A stretch of DNA of 64,000 bases from Pomacea canaliculata (Eukaryota; Mollusca; Gastropoda; Architaenioglossa; Ampullariidae): positions 28,945,927 to 29,009,926 of the forward strand of contig NC_037597.1 of assembly GCF_003073045.1 (NCBI RefSeq), read 5' to 3'. Shown here one piece after another: positions 24,601 through 39,600 of this stretch. The notes beneath the pieces were generated by a model that was not told the DNA's origin, did no database searches, and saw only the letters and a program-made list of their open reading frames with translations. Within the stretch, counting starts at the first letter, position 1. Every line of letters begins with the position of its first letter. Both the position numbers and the translations under genes were made by a program.

Positions 24601-27600
24601 TATGATTGTTACTTGCAAGTGCAATACACATCCTTTTGCATCAAGGTAGTGAATTTAGGTTTCAATTAGTTTAATTACTAACCCAGAATTAAAGGTCAGG
24701 AAGGATGGTAGATTCAGTAGTAAGTGCGGTTGTAAGTTTTCTGTGTTGCCTTTATTACTGGTATTACTTTTGGGGACTTACTACACAGTGGTAGCATGAA
24801 AGCATGTGTGTAGTTATATGCAATATATCTGTGCATTGACAATACAATCTGCTACATGGTGCACCTTGAAAAACATATTCTTTAAGTTTGAAACTTTATT
24901 GAAAACATTTTGGTTACATTTTAATGTTTTACATTATTATATTCTTAACTATCTTTGAAGACTATAAAGTGATACCACTCAGAGAAAAATCTAAGTGGAT
25001 CAGTTTTTTTGTTCTTAAGTAGCATAAGTATTTTGTTCTTAATGTGCTACAGACCTCTTAAAGAGATGACAGGGATTCTGCTAAGGCTAAATTCTTTGGG
25101 GTCCCAGGGACCCCTTCTTCAGATTTCTAAGGTGTCCCAGGCTAACTCTAAGGGGTCCCTTTACAATGTGAAAAAAAAAAAAATCAACAAATCAACATAC
25201 TTTGTTCAACTGCCTTTCAGGCACACAAAGCACTGTAATGCCTAGTCAGAAACGGCGAAATTTCTGTGCCATGAAGTCTGTGCAAGCATCTGTGATGAGC
25301 TTATGCTCACTGTACTTGGGGTGCTCACTTTCTTTCCGATTCTGAGACAATGATTTTAGCCATGCTGTTCATGATGGAACTCTTTCCCGGTAAGGGAAAA
25401 AACTCAGTGCAATAGAAGTAACTCTCACCTTGTGGCGCACAACAATAGATTGGGCTTCGATGTCAGAAACTACACTTGCCCAATTTTGTATATGTTCTTC
25501 GCCTAAATTTGAAGGGGTCCCCAGGGACCCCATTGACGAAAATTGAAGGGGTCCTCCGAACTTTTAATGCGTACTGTATGCAATTTTTTGCGTAAGCAGA
25601 AGCCCTGTGAGATGCCTGGTGTCTTACACCCAGCAGTGAAATTTCTTTAGAAATTTTCTCTTCCTCAAATTATTATCTGTTTTAATCATACAAGTCATGT
25701 TTTCAAAATAAGATGTTTCCTTTGGTCATAGAATCAGGGGGGGAAGCAACAGGAGATACAGCAAAGAAATAGTGGAAATGTGGCATCTTTTTGGAGCTGC
25801 GTTTACCATTTGAGAGGGTGAAAACATGACAGTTTTGAATAACTTCAGGCTGCATGTCTGATTCTTGACTTCTGAATTATGGGTAGCAGCTGAAGCTGTG
25901 GGTCAACACTTCCATTCATCTCCTAGCAGCACACTGGCATCAGAGATGATATTGGTAGACCTACAGCCTTGCTGATGTCGTTTTTCTATTCACTCTTTTC
26001 AGTGATTGAAGAATATTTACTGCTCAGGGTGAACAAAGCTACCGAGGATGCCTTATGGCCGTAATTTTACTATTATGCAGCAGTTTTTCAGATTTATTTT
26101 CCTGTTGACTTAGTACTGATGACTATGCTTTGATTACACTTTTAGAGTAACTGAAATATATATCACTTCAGAATAATCATGTGGAGATTCTCATGCTTCT
26201 ACTCATCAGCATTTGGCTTAAAACTGATTCTTTTATCCATCTCTTTGCTCTGTAAAGTACTTCTGACCTTGATCCTTGCTTTCCTCCAATTCCTGCACCT
26301 TGAAGTATGCAGCTTTTCTCTGATAAGGATACAACTTTGGTCATGTTGATGTTTCTCCTCCAGCAGCCTGATAGTGAAACCTGAGTTCACGCCCTCTCCA
26401 GTCCAGATTGAGAGCAGCCTTTCACCTTTATTTTGCTACTCTCCAAATAACTTTAGCCCCTTTCTTCCCCTGTTGTTACTATTTGTTATCTTCTACTTTC
26501 AGTTGATTTTTTGCTGTTTTTCTACACAGCCTTTCCAGTCCTGCTTGATCTCAATCAAGGTTAGGTATTCTCCCCACTCCTCATTTACCCTTCATGTAAT
26601 TCCTGTTAATGAAGTTATCTGCTTATTAGAACTATTATTGATTTAAATATATAATCCAAGTGAGCTAAATAATATGCAAATATAGCTCAAGGTTAGGTAT
26701 GCACCATTTCTAAGTTATTGGGATTCAGTTTCAGATTTATCTGGTGCAAATTATTTATTGCCCTTTGTTTGACGTTCTATACTACATTGTTTAATCAGTG
26801 TTAAATAATTTTTTAAAAGTGCAATTATGACTACTCAGTACTTGTTCACTAGTTGTTTTAAGTGAAGTGGAATAGTGAATACATTACAAATATTTTTCTT
26901 TTGAAGTTATATCAAACATTCTGTTTACATATTTACTCTTCTTGTATAAAATGTTTAAAGCCTCACCCAGAAAGAAGAGCCATAGCTGAACATTTTTGTT
27001 GTAACACTCTACCACTTTTTAAAAAACTAGAAAAGCTAATACAGATTTCTGTATTAATTTGTGTGCTGGTGAGGCCCATACAAAGATGAAGGTTTGAGAC
27101 AAATCTAAAAATGGAAAAAACAGGTCTGAGCAGTCATAAAGTATCTGCATGAAAAGGTATGATACCATAGGAAATCCACGAGGACATGATACAGACACTT
27201 GCTGAGGACTTCCCTTTCTATGCAATTGTGACAAAGTGAGCTGCTGAATTCAAGTGGAGCAGCAAGGTAAGCACAGAAGATAACCCTCCTTCAGGTCATT
27301 CAGGTCATTCAAAAACCTCAACCACTGATGATTAAGTTAATGCCAATCATGGTATGGTTTTGGGTGATGGACATATTACTGTCCGGCAGATAGCTAAGTC
27401 CATAGGCATTAGTTCTGGTTCAGTCCACACTGTTTCAAGGGAGATCAGGGGGATGAGCAAGCTGTCTGCAGGATGGATCCCAAGAATACTGATATCAGAG
27501 CAGAAGCTGCAAAGAGTTGACATTTCCAGGACACTTGACTCGCTTCCAAAAAATCTACCTCAGATTAGTAAGTCAAAATGAAATCTGGATTCATCACTTT

Positions 27601-30600
27601 GAAACTGAATCACAGATTCAAAGCAAACAGCAGAAACACTGTGGTTCTCCATCCTCGAAGAAATTCAAACAGGCAGCGTCTGTTGGCAGGTTGATGGCTT
27701 CTGCTTTTTAGATTCTAATGGCGTAATCATGATAGACTATCTAGAAAATGGAAAACTATTAATGGACAGTACTATGCATCAGAATTAACAAAACTGAAGG
27801 AAGAAGTTAAGTGGAAACGATGAGGAAAGCTGAGGGCAGATGTTCTCATGCTACAGTATAACTCGTCCATTACCTCTGCTCAGGTTGCAGTAGCTGAAAC
27901 AGCCAACTGTAGCTTTGACTTGCTACCCCACCCCTCTTACTCACCAGACTTAGTTCCATCTTACTATTACCTGTTTCCTAACCTCAAATTCCACCTACAT
28001 GTTCGCCATTTTGGAAACTGATGTGGTCATATGTGCTGTGGAGGAGTTTCTGATGGTCCAGGATGCCAACTTCTTCCTTGATGGGATTGCAATGCTTGAG
28101 CGTCGTTGGTCCAAGTACATTGATGTCAGGATGGACTATTTAAAAAAATTATGAAAAGCTGTCTTGTTTCTGCAACTCCTTCTGGGTGAGGCTTAGAACT
28201 TTTTGAACAAGCCTTGTATATGTTTTCCTTGTGCACATCTTTCACAAAAACTTGTTTGTTTTTCAAATATATTTCTAATATGTTTGGCAAAAAGGAATTA
28301 ATACACAATATTTGGCTTTATAATGTTATGTCCGCAACAGTGAAGAATAATGATACCTCTTGAAACAAGCTGGTAAAGTTTCTCAGACGATTTCATATGT
28401 TGACAAAATTGATTAAACTTTTGGATTTAATCTAGAATACGTAAAAAATTCATATAATTCACCCAAAGAGAATGATGAGTTTAGTAGATGTTAATTATCT
28501 CAGGTTGTTTTATTTTCATAGCAGAAAAAAACATTTGTGTGCATTATTGGAAAGCATGTTATTATCTGAATAACCTAATACACTACTAGTTGTTGTAGCT
28601 TTGAACTATGTTTAATACCGCTGTATGTTAAACTTTTGGATCATGTACTTCAGTTTAAAAAAGTCAAACCATTTAGTGATCAGAGCAAGTCTTTTTCCAA
28701 TGTTTTTCTGTGTGCTTATGACATTGATTAATGTAATGTGTTACTGCAATGAATTTTCAAATATTGCATTTACAGGGAAGCAAGTGATTGCACTTTTGTG
28801 TCAGGCCTAGCTGCTTTGCTAGCAATTAAAGGTAAAGGGTCCTAATGGCCCTGTGGAGAGTAAACTGTAAATAGTTTGCCATAATTATATATAATATATA
28901 ACTGTAAATAGTTTACTATATCTAAGATGTTTAGCCATGGTCCCACACTTTTCAACTTTGCTGATGTCAAGTGCCCAAAATGCTGGGTGGGCTGTGGAAG
29001 TATAGCAGTATTGAGATCACAGGTCCTGGCAAGCCTAATGCTAGTGACCATCAGCTGCAAATTTAAGCATACTAATCACAAAACGGAGGAGCTGGGAGCA
29101 TTCTAGAGAGTGTTTTGTTATAAACTCTAAACAGGAAAATGGTACCGTGCAAAATTTTGTGATTTTTGTTTGTTTGTTTTCACTAGTCTTCATAACATTT
29201 TGGTATTTTAAAAAAATGATTTATCTCATGCCATTAGAAATATTATTTGAGATTCTTAAAACACTGCAGCAAAAATGACTCTAAAAGTTAATGGTAATTA
29301 TTTTTAAATTTATGAATATTTCTTTTTTAATAGGTTACTTAAGCATTAACGATATGCAGCATGTTCAGGTGTGACATATGAGGGTAAATTATTTTATCCT
29401 TATGAATTTTACTGAGCAATATTTTTAAAGTATTAACATTTATCATGTGAATATAAATGTAAAAAAAAAAAAAAATTCAAATGTGCATGTGTTTGACTTT
29501 TAGCGTAGATGTTATACATACTTTGAAATGTCTCATTGCATAGATATATATTTCACAAATTTTTGTTGACCAGATCATAACCATGTTTACATTCACATTA
29601 TGTAGTACTAGTTTTTTTTAAATAGGATTATGTAATTAGCTTGTACATTTGACTGGAGATGCAAAGGGTTTGTTTTTCTTGGGTAGGAGTGGATAGGGAA
29701 GGAGGAATAGACACCATTTATCTTTTAAGATTGAATTTAACTTTGTGAGCTGTACTTCTGTTTGGTACATTATTCACTTATTCAGGGTTTGTAATAGAAA
29801 TGGTTATTTTGCCTTTTTGTATTGTTCATGTGAATGTTAATATTATCCCCAGATATTGATTGTAATTTTCATTTTACTTTCTGTTTTATCATGTAAGTAA
29901 ATTTTCTCAGAAATTGACTATTTTTTTATTTATTTTTTTTTTATTTATTTAAGTTTGCTCATTCATGCAAGGCTACTTCAAAGAATTTAAATGTAATGAC
30001 TATTTTCACATTTAGCGGGCACGAGCCAGCACTCTTACTCCTGGCACTCCTGTGACTCAACAGATGACTCCTCGCCTGCTTCCTACTGTCTTCAAATGGG
30101 AAGGGGGTGGCAAGGAGGTACTGCTTTCTGGCAGCTTTAATGGCTGGAAAACCAAAATCCCATTGGTCAAGAGGTTTGTGATTATTTGTTACTTCAGATT
30201 CCTTTTCTGTTTCTGGTTCTCTTCCCTGCCACTCTGTATTGGTTGGAAACCTACTTTTCAAATATTGGTTAAAACATACCTTTTTCTCCTCCCATAATGT
30301 GCGTCTGGGTGTGTGGGTAGGTATGCTTTTTCATGTGACTAGTTCTTTTATGTGTGTGCCTTGAACTGCTATAGCAAGAATTGGTGCTTTTTAAATACTT
30401 TATTATTTTATTAGAAATAAACATAATTCAAGTCATTTTAGCTTTATGGGCAACTGATAATGTGATTACCTTCTTTTGTATGACACTGAGAAGTTGTTTT
30501 CTACTACTTTAAAATAGAAAAATGCTAAATATAGAAAATATGTGATGACTAGTAGATACTTCTTGAATGCTTAATATAGAGGCATGTGAGTAGTGAATAC

Positions 30601-33600
30601 TACTATTGAATGCCTAATATAGAGGCATGTAAGTATTGAGTACATATGTATGGTGTCACTTTTTACTTGCATGCCTATCTGTCATCTTGAAGTTTACACT
30701 TCCCTACATGGGACTTTGTTTGGTGCTAGATCATTTGTTGAATCATTCAACACAAGTATTGTGACTGAAATGTTACAGGATTGAAAGAGAATACAAAAAT
30801 AACATTACAGCAAGATGAATTTAGCAGTCATTATTTTCTGTGATCACCCTTATTTATTTTATTCAGAAAAATGCTTACCTTATCTTTTTCTTTTAAATTT
30901 GCTTTGAGTTGTTGACCTGGAGCTTCCTTCTGGCATTCACAGTTTTTAAAAACAGGTCTTCATCTTTTACATGTTTGTTTAAAGCAAATTTTTTTTGTGC
31001 TCAAATTTGATAGGGTTGTCAAAATAACACTACAGGCACAGGCACATTGAAATAGCTAGCAGTCTGCTGAAGCCAGCAGAAACTTTAAGGTCTTGGGAAG
31101 TGGTAAGATCATAGACTGTGAATACAAAGACAGCTTTTGAATTCCTACAGAGCAGCATATGTGACAGACTGTAGAACTGCATAAGGGAAATAATTAAACT
31201 GTAAACGAGATAATAATAAATGTAAAATTTGTAAAGCGCATACTTGCACTCCTAAGGAGCATGCTTTTTGCACTTAATAATAAAACATGGACAGCATATG
31301 AGGTAAAAGGAAAACAAGCAAATAACATACAATAACATACAAATAACATACAAGCTATAAAAGAATAAAAAACCATACTAAACGAAGAATAAAATCAAAT
31401 ACAGAAAACATAAAGAGGAACCAAATAACAAGAACAAGAGCTGAGAGTAACACGATATTGCAAAAGGAAGGGTGCAACAAAGGACTAGCAGTATGGAAAA
31501 GGTTGTTAGGAGTAATGTTTATGGAAGAGGTGTGTTTTCAGTGCACATTTAAAGGAATAGAATAATGGGTATGTGGCAGATATGGAAAGGGAGAGTTCCA
31601 TTGTTTCGCTGAACTAAAAATCCTGTGGCCATAGGATGTTGTTGTTTTGGTAACAGGAAGAATAAGGAGACGATCATCATACGAGGAGTGGAGTTGTCTA
31701 GCTGGGATGTAAGGGAAGAGCAGTTCAGAGAAATAATCAGGGCAGGTGCCAGCAAAGAAATTAAAACACAGCTCGGACAGTTTGGACTGGATGCCAGAAC
31801 GGATGGGAAGCCAGTGTAGACAACGAAGGAGAGGGTCGTGGTCTCATGTCCTGGCTCTAAGCACCAGACAGCAGCAGAGTTCTGTACTTTCTGGAGTTTG
31901 TGAAGAAGGTATTCAGGGTAGCCAGCAAGCAAGGAGTTGCAGTAGTCAAGTCTGGATAAAGCAAATGCACAGACAAGAGTGTTGGTAGCGGGTAGACAGA
32001 ATGTGGCAGATGATCTTTGGTAGCTCATAATAGACTGACAGACAGCTGTAATTTGTCTATCACAGTAGACTGACAGATAGCTGTAACTTGTTTAGCAAGA
32101 GTCATGTCAGCAGTGACAATGAATCCCAGATGCCTGACGGAGGAACCGAAGGTGATGTTGGTTTTGCCCACCTCGCCGGTGGAGTGGAGCAGTAGAGCTA
32201 AGTATCATCAGCATATGATTGATAAGAAACGTCGTGAGACTGGATGAGATGTGATGAGAGTAATAGCAGCCTGTGTCTTCCTTTTGTATTTTTTAACACT
32301 AGAATCCTGTTACCTTTGGAGGGATCATATAAAATTGGTTTATTGTGATTTTTACAATGACTTGAAATTATTTTAATTATAGTTGAGTTTTTTTTTTTCT
32401 TCTCTCACCTATGAAGCTGTGGTGCTCATGTACCTTTTAAACCTTATGCAATCACACACAAAACAAAGGACAATTTTTAAACTGATTGACCTCCATAGGT
32501 AGATCATCTTACTTAGGTGCTGTCTCCACTTCAAGCATCTGTGATAGGAACTATGTAACTTACTATGTATAGAAAGTACATACAATCATAAAAGCAAAAA
32601 AGGGATATATGATGTCATGAATAATAATAATGAGGAGGAGGAGGAGGATTTATATTGTCCCTTTTCAAAGATTTGCTTATAGCACTTTACGTTAATCTTA
32701 TATAGACTAAATCACCAACAATAATGCCATACACCCATATTTGCAAATAACAGACGCTCGCTTCTTCAACATATATTCACAGTGTGTAGACAGACTGCTA
32801 GCCAAATCCTCATTTACTCATTTTACTGGTCAGAATTTATGTTGTCTTGGATAGCTAGATAATGCCATTACTTCTTACAATAAATGTCTCCATATTAAGA
32901 GAATTTTCAGATTATGCAAGTACCTATATGAACAATAAAGGGAAATTACCTATTATTTCCTAAGTTTTTATTTAAAATTTAAATTGTTTCCCTTTGGCAT
33001 TAGCATATATGTCATAGATGTACATGGTTGAATAACTTTTTTACTGCCCTGCTTTTTTCAAATCTTTAAAAGTTACATAACTGTGACACTTATTTTAAGA
33101 GGCTAAAACTTTAAAAGTTGTTGTCACAGAGGTCTGTGGGAGTAAATAAGTCTGGTTGGCCATTAGCTGCACTTTCTATTAGCCTGTGGCAGATTTGACA
33201 AGATGTTGTATTGTTTCAGCCATGGGGACTTCTACACTATTGTAGACCTTCCAGAGGGGGAACACGAGTACAAGTTTCTTGTGGATGGACAATGGACCCT
33301 CGCACCTGGCGAGGTGAGGGGGAGCGGGGAGGTGGGTCATTTTTTAACAATCTTTGATAATGGGCAAGTGGGTCATTTTCTTTGATAATGGGCAGGTGGG
33401 TCTTTTTTTTTTTTTTTTTTTTTTTTATAAGGTGGGTCATAACATCGGTTACTACCCGCACATTCTGTCTTTCTAGACAAGTGGTAACACCAGTTACTAT
33501 GCTTATAAGAAGGGGTAGCAACAGTAATATTTAACTTGTAATGTATATTCTAATAAAATATATGTTTGTTTGGCACTTAATGTTTTGTATATAGATTGTG

Positions 33601-36600
33601 TAAATAATTTTTTGCTAATTTTTAACTTTTGTCCTACTTCGCGATTTGTGAATTCTCTGTCCCATACAGTAACAATCTTTCATTTAATTTTACTACAAGA
33701 AAGCAAAACCTGTATTAAAATTCACATCATGTAAATGTTTTAAAAATACTCTTTAAAACTGAGTATCACAGATAGTTGTCTTTATTATATGTTAATAGAT
33801 ATAAATTTTAAAAAATACCTGTCAAAATTTCATTCGTGGGCATTTGCCTGTGGCGTCAATTATGAGTTAAGCATCTTTCATGATGATGGGCAGGTGGGTC
33901 TTTTTTTTTTTTTGAAACATCTTTGATAATGGGCTGGTTTACACATTATACTTATTTATAGTGTCATCATCTGCCACCAAGCAGTATAGTTCCATAATGG
34001 TTACAAAATTTAATTTCTAGCACACACAGTGGTACACAGAGGAAGGCACTGACGTCGCACAGTTTAAGTAGAGTGATCCTTCACTGAAGTCTTTGCAGGG
34101 ACTAAATAAGCATCCCACCTTAACATGGTCCTAATTCTTATACTAATAATACAGCTCTTTAAGTAACATTTGGCACTACTGATGTCTTGGAGGCTATGTC
34201 CCAGCATACATGTTGGAGCTATTGAGGGGTTTTTGTCAGTTTATTAGTTCAGACCTGGAAATCTTTGAATGTGTAGTTATAATACTTAGTTTACAGAAAA
34301 TTATGCTTGTAATGTTTTGTACAATATATAAAATTTTTATCGTGCATGAATGTGTTAGAGTGCATGGGCATATATTTGGATGTTTTGCATATGTGTGCTT
34401 GCAGTTGTGAATGAGAAAGGCAGAACAGAAAGGAATAGTTTTGAAGCAGGGAATGTTTTTGTTACCATTCTAGTCACCTAATCATTCTGATTGATTTTGT
34501 GTAAATGTGTGTGTGCGTGTGCATGCATTGTGGTTGTGCGTGCATACACTTGCCTGTGCTTTTTTATGTATCTGCATTGGGGGGATGGTGTGTGGCAGCC
34601 TACAACTCCCAATGGCATGGGATCCCAAAACAACAAGATTCTTGTCAAGAAATCAGATTTTGAAGTGTTTGAAGCATTGGCTTTGGACAGTCGAGCCACA
34701 AACAAATCCAAAAAGCATCGTAAGTTTATTTAGTGTTTACCATATTACTATCTGTAAAATGTTATTCTCTTAAACGTAAACATATTGTTATTTTGCCTTA
34801 TCCTTTTATTACCTGTTATAATGTCTCTGAACCAAAGCCTTTAGTTTTACTACCTGTCCCTACCCTGGCAAATTGGATAGACACAACACTAAGTAGCAGA
34901 AAGACTATTTCAGTCACAGGTTGAGAGTGAGCCTTGAACTGTTGACCTTTTGCTTTAGAATCAAGTGCACTAACCACCAGACTACCAGGTCCCCATTATC
35001 CTGCCTCTTTCACCCCACCCACTTTGTGAAATATGTTACAAGAATGCTGTTTTTAATGTATTTATTTTGAGTTTCTATTGCTCCAGAGCAATATAAATAT
35101 TTCTGATGTTTAATAAAAAGTAGTTGGTAATTTTTTATTTGCATTACACTTATAACATCAAATGTCACGTAATTCAATCAGCCATTTACTTGGGCAAAGC
35201 GTTCTATTACCAGAATCAGTAATTTGTTGCCCATTGTTCTTGCGTCTCTTTTTTCTTAGAGTAGAGCTGCAAGCGTTAAATAATAACCTCTTTAATATTT
35301 GATATTTAAGATCATGGCTTTCTAATATGGTAAAACATTGCTTACAAAGTTCTAAACAGTTGTGTTGCACCTTTGACCTGGGCATTTGATCAAATGCAGT
35401 CCTGTTGAAATGTTTTTATTTTGGGATGTTATGTAGTTGGAATGTTCTAAGCACAGATTCTGTATTGGTTATGGGTTGTCATCAGCTCGTCTTGTTATGT
35501 CACTGAGTTTTTGTATTGCCTTTTCATTTGTAAAAATTCCCATAAATATCAGAGTAATCAGGAGAATGAGACAGATTTTTATGCAACCCAGATACTTTTT
35601 CTTAGGCTAGTACATGTGAGATCAAAGTTTATGGTATTTTCAGAGGATGGGACAACCTACTCTAATGAGTATGGTCAAGACATTCCACCTCGCCGCACAG
35701 AAGGCAAACAGCCAGGCCCGCCCTTCCTTCCTCCACAGCTGCTTCAGGTCATCCTCAACAAGGACACGCCAGCTCATGTAAGTGATCTTTGGTGGCATTT
35801 AGGACATGCCAGCTCCTGTAAGTCACCTTAGGTGCATAGTTGACATTCAGCATGGTAGAGGGTGATGGTTAGTAAAAAGTGACAGTGCACAGTTGATATA
35901 TGGCCATGCACAGTCGGTGCAATATTGGGTTTATAGTTGAATCTGCATAGTAGATGCACCGAAAGTAAGTATGCATCATTGAAGCATTTAGCATGTTTAT
36001 TTTTACTCTTCTCCTCTCATTGAAAAAAGGCAAAGTAAGGGACTTCACCTATTACAATTTAGCTCATGGTGCTACTTGATTACAAGGGTGGAAGATTTTC
36101 CATGTGTATGTGGATTTCCTTGCCAACCAAAATAATTGCCCTTTTTTCCCTTGCCAATAGTTTCTGTGTTAGAAATATTGTTCCCCCCCCCCCCCCACAC
36201 ACACACACACACACCCATCCATAGCCTTAAGTTCATTTGCCCTAATGGGTACAGACGTGAAGGGATTGTCACAAGATGGAAGATTTTATTTGGCATGGCA
36301 TAAAATTTTCCATCCTTCCCATGTGACGGAGTATATTGGTGATGGAAGTCCCAGAGTATGCTGAATGATGTTACAGGGTATTGTACTTGTGCATTTTACT
36401 GTGTACATATTCAAGCATCAGTACCGTCTCATTGTAGTTGTTGATGTGCACTTAATCCTGAACTATATCGATTTATCTAGTTAGTAGTCAGGTACACCAC
36501 TTGCCAGCTTCTGCTTGAGAATCATGGAAGTTTATCTTTGTGCAGTGTGAACCATCTTTACTACCTGAGCCTAATCATGTGATGCTCAACCATCTGTATG

Positions 36601-39600
36601 CTTTGTCTATAAAGGTGAGTATTTGTGTATGCATGCAGATTCATTCACATGCATGACTGATACAGACAACTAGTACATAAAGTGTTGACAAGGATAACCA
36701 ATGGCACTTTACCCCAGGGTCTTTTTTTTTGGTTGTTTTTTTTTTTAAATCTGGAAAAGTTTTGAAAAAAATGGATAACTATATTCCAGACCAGGAAAAG
36801 TTTTGGAATTTTGGGAGGGCAACACAATGCAAAAATCAAGCAGACACTAGAGACCATCCAAACCAAATGTCTGAAGATATTCTGGACAAGCACAGCCACC
36901 AGCAAAGAAATCCACATGAGGCAACTGCACAAATATGGCAGCCATAATCCACTCAAGAAGATGGAGATATGGTAAAGGTAAGGTCACGGTCGTCCTTTGA
37001 CCTTCTGAGGTTGTTGGGAAATGAGATGTTAGAGACCTCACTTTTCTCAGAGCCAGTTTCACATTGAGGGCAGTGCCCATTTTCTCCTTGCTACCTTTCC
37101 TTCCCCAAGTCTTTGTGGAGTCAGGTACCCATTCCCGCAAGCTGGGGTAAGTTTGCTGCAGTACTCAGGTATCGAACCAGCCCTCCTCTTAGTTTGGACG
37201 CCAGCAACTGACCAGGAACAAACTTGCTGTTAACAGACAGACATGGAGGTCTCTAGTGGATGCCTTATGTGCCGCCTAGATTTTAAAGAAGACTAAGTAA
37301 GGAAACAAGCACAGTTCATGAACAGTTTCCACAAATGAAAAAGGAAAAGCTATCACTTAGAAAATATTTCAATGAGAATGAACTTGGTCCTGATGCTAAC
37401 TTAGTCCATATACTAGACCAGTGATGCCCAACCTTTTTCGGCCTGCGGGCCATACACATTTCCGACATGCGTGTCACGGGCTGCATCACCGCAAAAATAC
37501 AAAAAAGAAAAAAGTAGAGCAGATACCATTTTTATTAGAAACAAGTTGTACTTATCATTAATAATATAGTAAATAGTGAGATATTTGAAATTGTTTTCCC
37601 GAAACCAACTTCTGAATGTCTGGCTGCATCGTAGAGACACCAAGTCACAGCACTGAATTGAAAGCATCGTCCATCGAAAAAAAGATTGAGAGATGCCCCT
37701 ACGTAGGGATAAATACTTCTTCCCTTTTTTTCGTGTTTTTTTTTTTTTTTTTTTTTTTAATTACTAACATGCCTATTTCCTGCACTGTGGGCAGAAGTTT
37801 CGCGGGCCGGATGCGGGCCGTATCCGGCCCGCGGGCCGTAGGTTGGGCATCCCTGTACTAGACTATGATATGGCACCAAGCTATGTTCAACACTCAAACC
37901 TATAAATCCACAGCAAAGATACCTATAATTCACACAAACTTTTAAAGTGAAAGAACATTTCTTAAATTATGTTTTCTTCTGCGTAAACCTGTACCTTTTT
38001 CTTGCTTTTATGGATTGAATGTGAATGAAAGTGAATAGATAAAATTTATTTATAACATTATGTTGCTTTCTCATCAAATGTAAAACATTGGCCCCTGGGA
38101 AATGGGCATGTTGGTGACAGTTATGATGTAACTCTTACTACTCACACTAACATAATCCTGCAGGAGAACCTTACGTAAAATGCTCACATATCAGTTGCAT
38201 CAAATCTCGTCACAGAGCTCATGAGTCCCCACCCCTGCTTTTCCCTAAACAGAAGACGGTGATGTATGATGCAAAGTGCAAGAAGAAACCACTGTCCACT
38301 CACATGCATACACATGGCAGCTTAGTTCTGGCAGTTGTTACTGCAGCTCTTGTACTTCAGTTGTATGTCTCAGGCTTTCCATGTTGCAAGTCACTCCCAC
38401 TTGGTCTGCAAACCACGTCAGAGAGCAACAACTGCATTCATAGCAGTACAGATACCACATGTGGCTTCTTTGACAACTGTGTTTTCACTTGACTAGCCTG
38501 CTATACTGTCCCTGCCTTTGCTCGAGTGTGTTGGAAGTTTGTTGCCGTCACTCCACAACCCCAACCACTCAGCTACAGAAGCAACCATGCTTTAAGCACT
38601 GGCACCACCAACTGGTTCTCATCTTAGTGAGGTGTAGCAGTCTCCTTCGCACAGACTGCAGCATAGACTGTGACACAGATTTGGTATGTTGTAAGATCAG
38701 ACTGTGACCACCCAAAAGAGATTCCACCATACCAAGAAACATGCGACCCATGCATCGATGTTGGTAAGATTTCCAACCAACACCTAGGAATGCCAAGATC
38801 ATTACCCTCTATATAAAAAAAGGGCACGACAAGTGACTCTAGCAGTTCCAGATCCATTTCCTTCTTCAACATTGTTGGCAGACTTTTTTGCTAGAGTTTT
38901 TCTGACCTACTTATAGAAACTGGAAGATTGTCTCGCACAGTCACAGTGCAGCATCCAAGTTGGTAGGTTCACTGGTGGTAACATGATCTTGCTTCAGTAT
39001 TTGTTGGAGAAATGTAGAGGATAGCAGTTGCCACTGAACATCACTTTCATTGATCTTATAAGAATTCTTGAAAGATCAGCTGCCCACCTAAATTACAGAT
39101 TGAATTCTTCCACACTGACATGAGGGACCATAAAATTCATTTTCTTTTCTTGGCCTTTCACCAGCTACTCAGACATTGAGCAAGGCTGTGCCCTTGTTCT
39201 TCACTCTTCAGGATTATCTTTCTGCTCCTGAAATGTACTTTAACCACTGTATCTGAGTTGTGCCTTTGGACTACAAGAATTTTGGGGCTGACCTGCAGAG
39301 GACTGATGTTGCTGGACAGAATACAGATGCATCACCACTCAGGACTATTGGTAACTATAAACTGGAAGTTGTTTATCATTTCACTCGCCTACCATCACCG
39401 ACAGTATCTCATTGGACAAGAGGATTGGATAGAGAGCTACAACACTTACCACTCAGGTGTGGAACAATCCAAAACTGGCAATAAGACAAAACATGATAGT
39501 ATGCAGTACCTACTTCACCAGCACACTGCTGCATGGAAGTGAATCAGGGACTACATACACAAGACCAGAGAAGGAATGGCTGAATCGCAGAAGACATTCT

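Larger units (their letters stand above)
21781..30015 (+). other. PRKAB introns 1 and 2
   Basis: Apart from exon 2 (23723-23779) and the possible alternative exon, this stretch has no coding sequence that I can support. It holds a hAT-like element (25070-25607) and a mariner (26936-28216). The remainder, including about 22310-23700, 23800-25050 and 28230-30000, is AT-rich with no structure that I recognise. Confidence 0.5.
30174..33219 (+). other. PRKAB intron 3
   Basis: It contains an L2-like LINE fragment (31195-32260) and a shared LINE tail (32610-32770), both in reverse orientation. The rest is AT-rich with no further features that I can support. Confidence 0.5.

Noticed and set aside
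34930..34994. tRNA gene
   Set aside because: A- and B-box-like motifs are present, but the acceptor stem does not pair and the sequence continues as a SINE body.
36645..36956. 103-codon minus-strand frame in PRKAB intron 7
   Set aside because: Low-complexity lysine run from poly(T), no domain, and no matching splice context.
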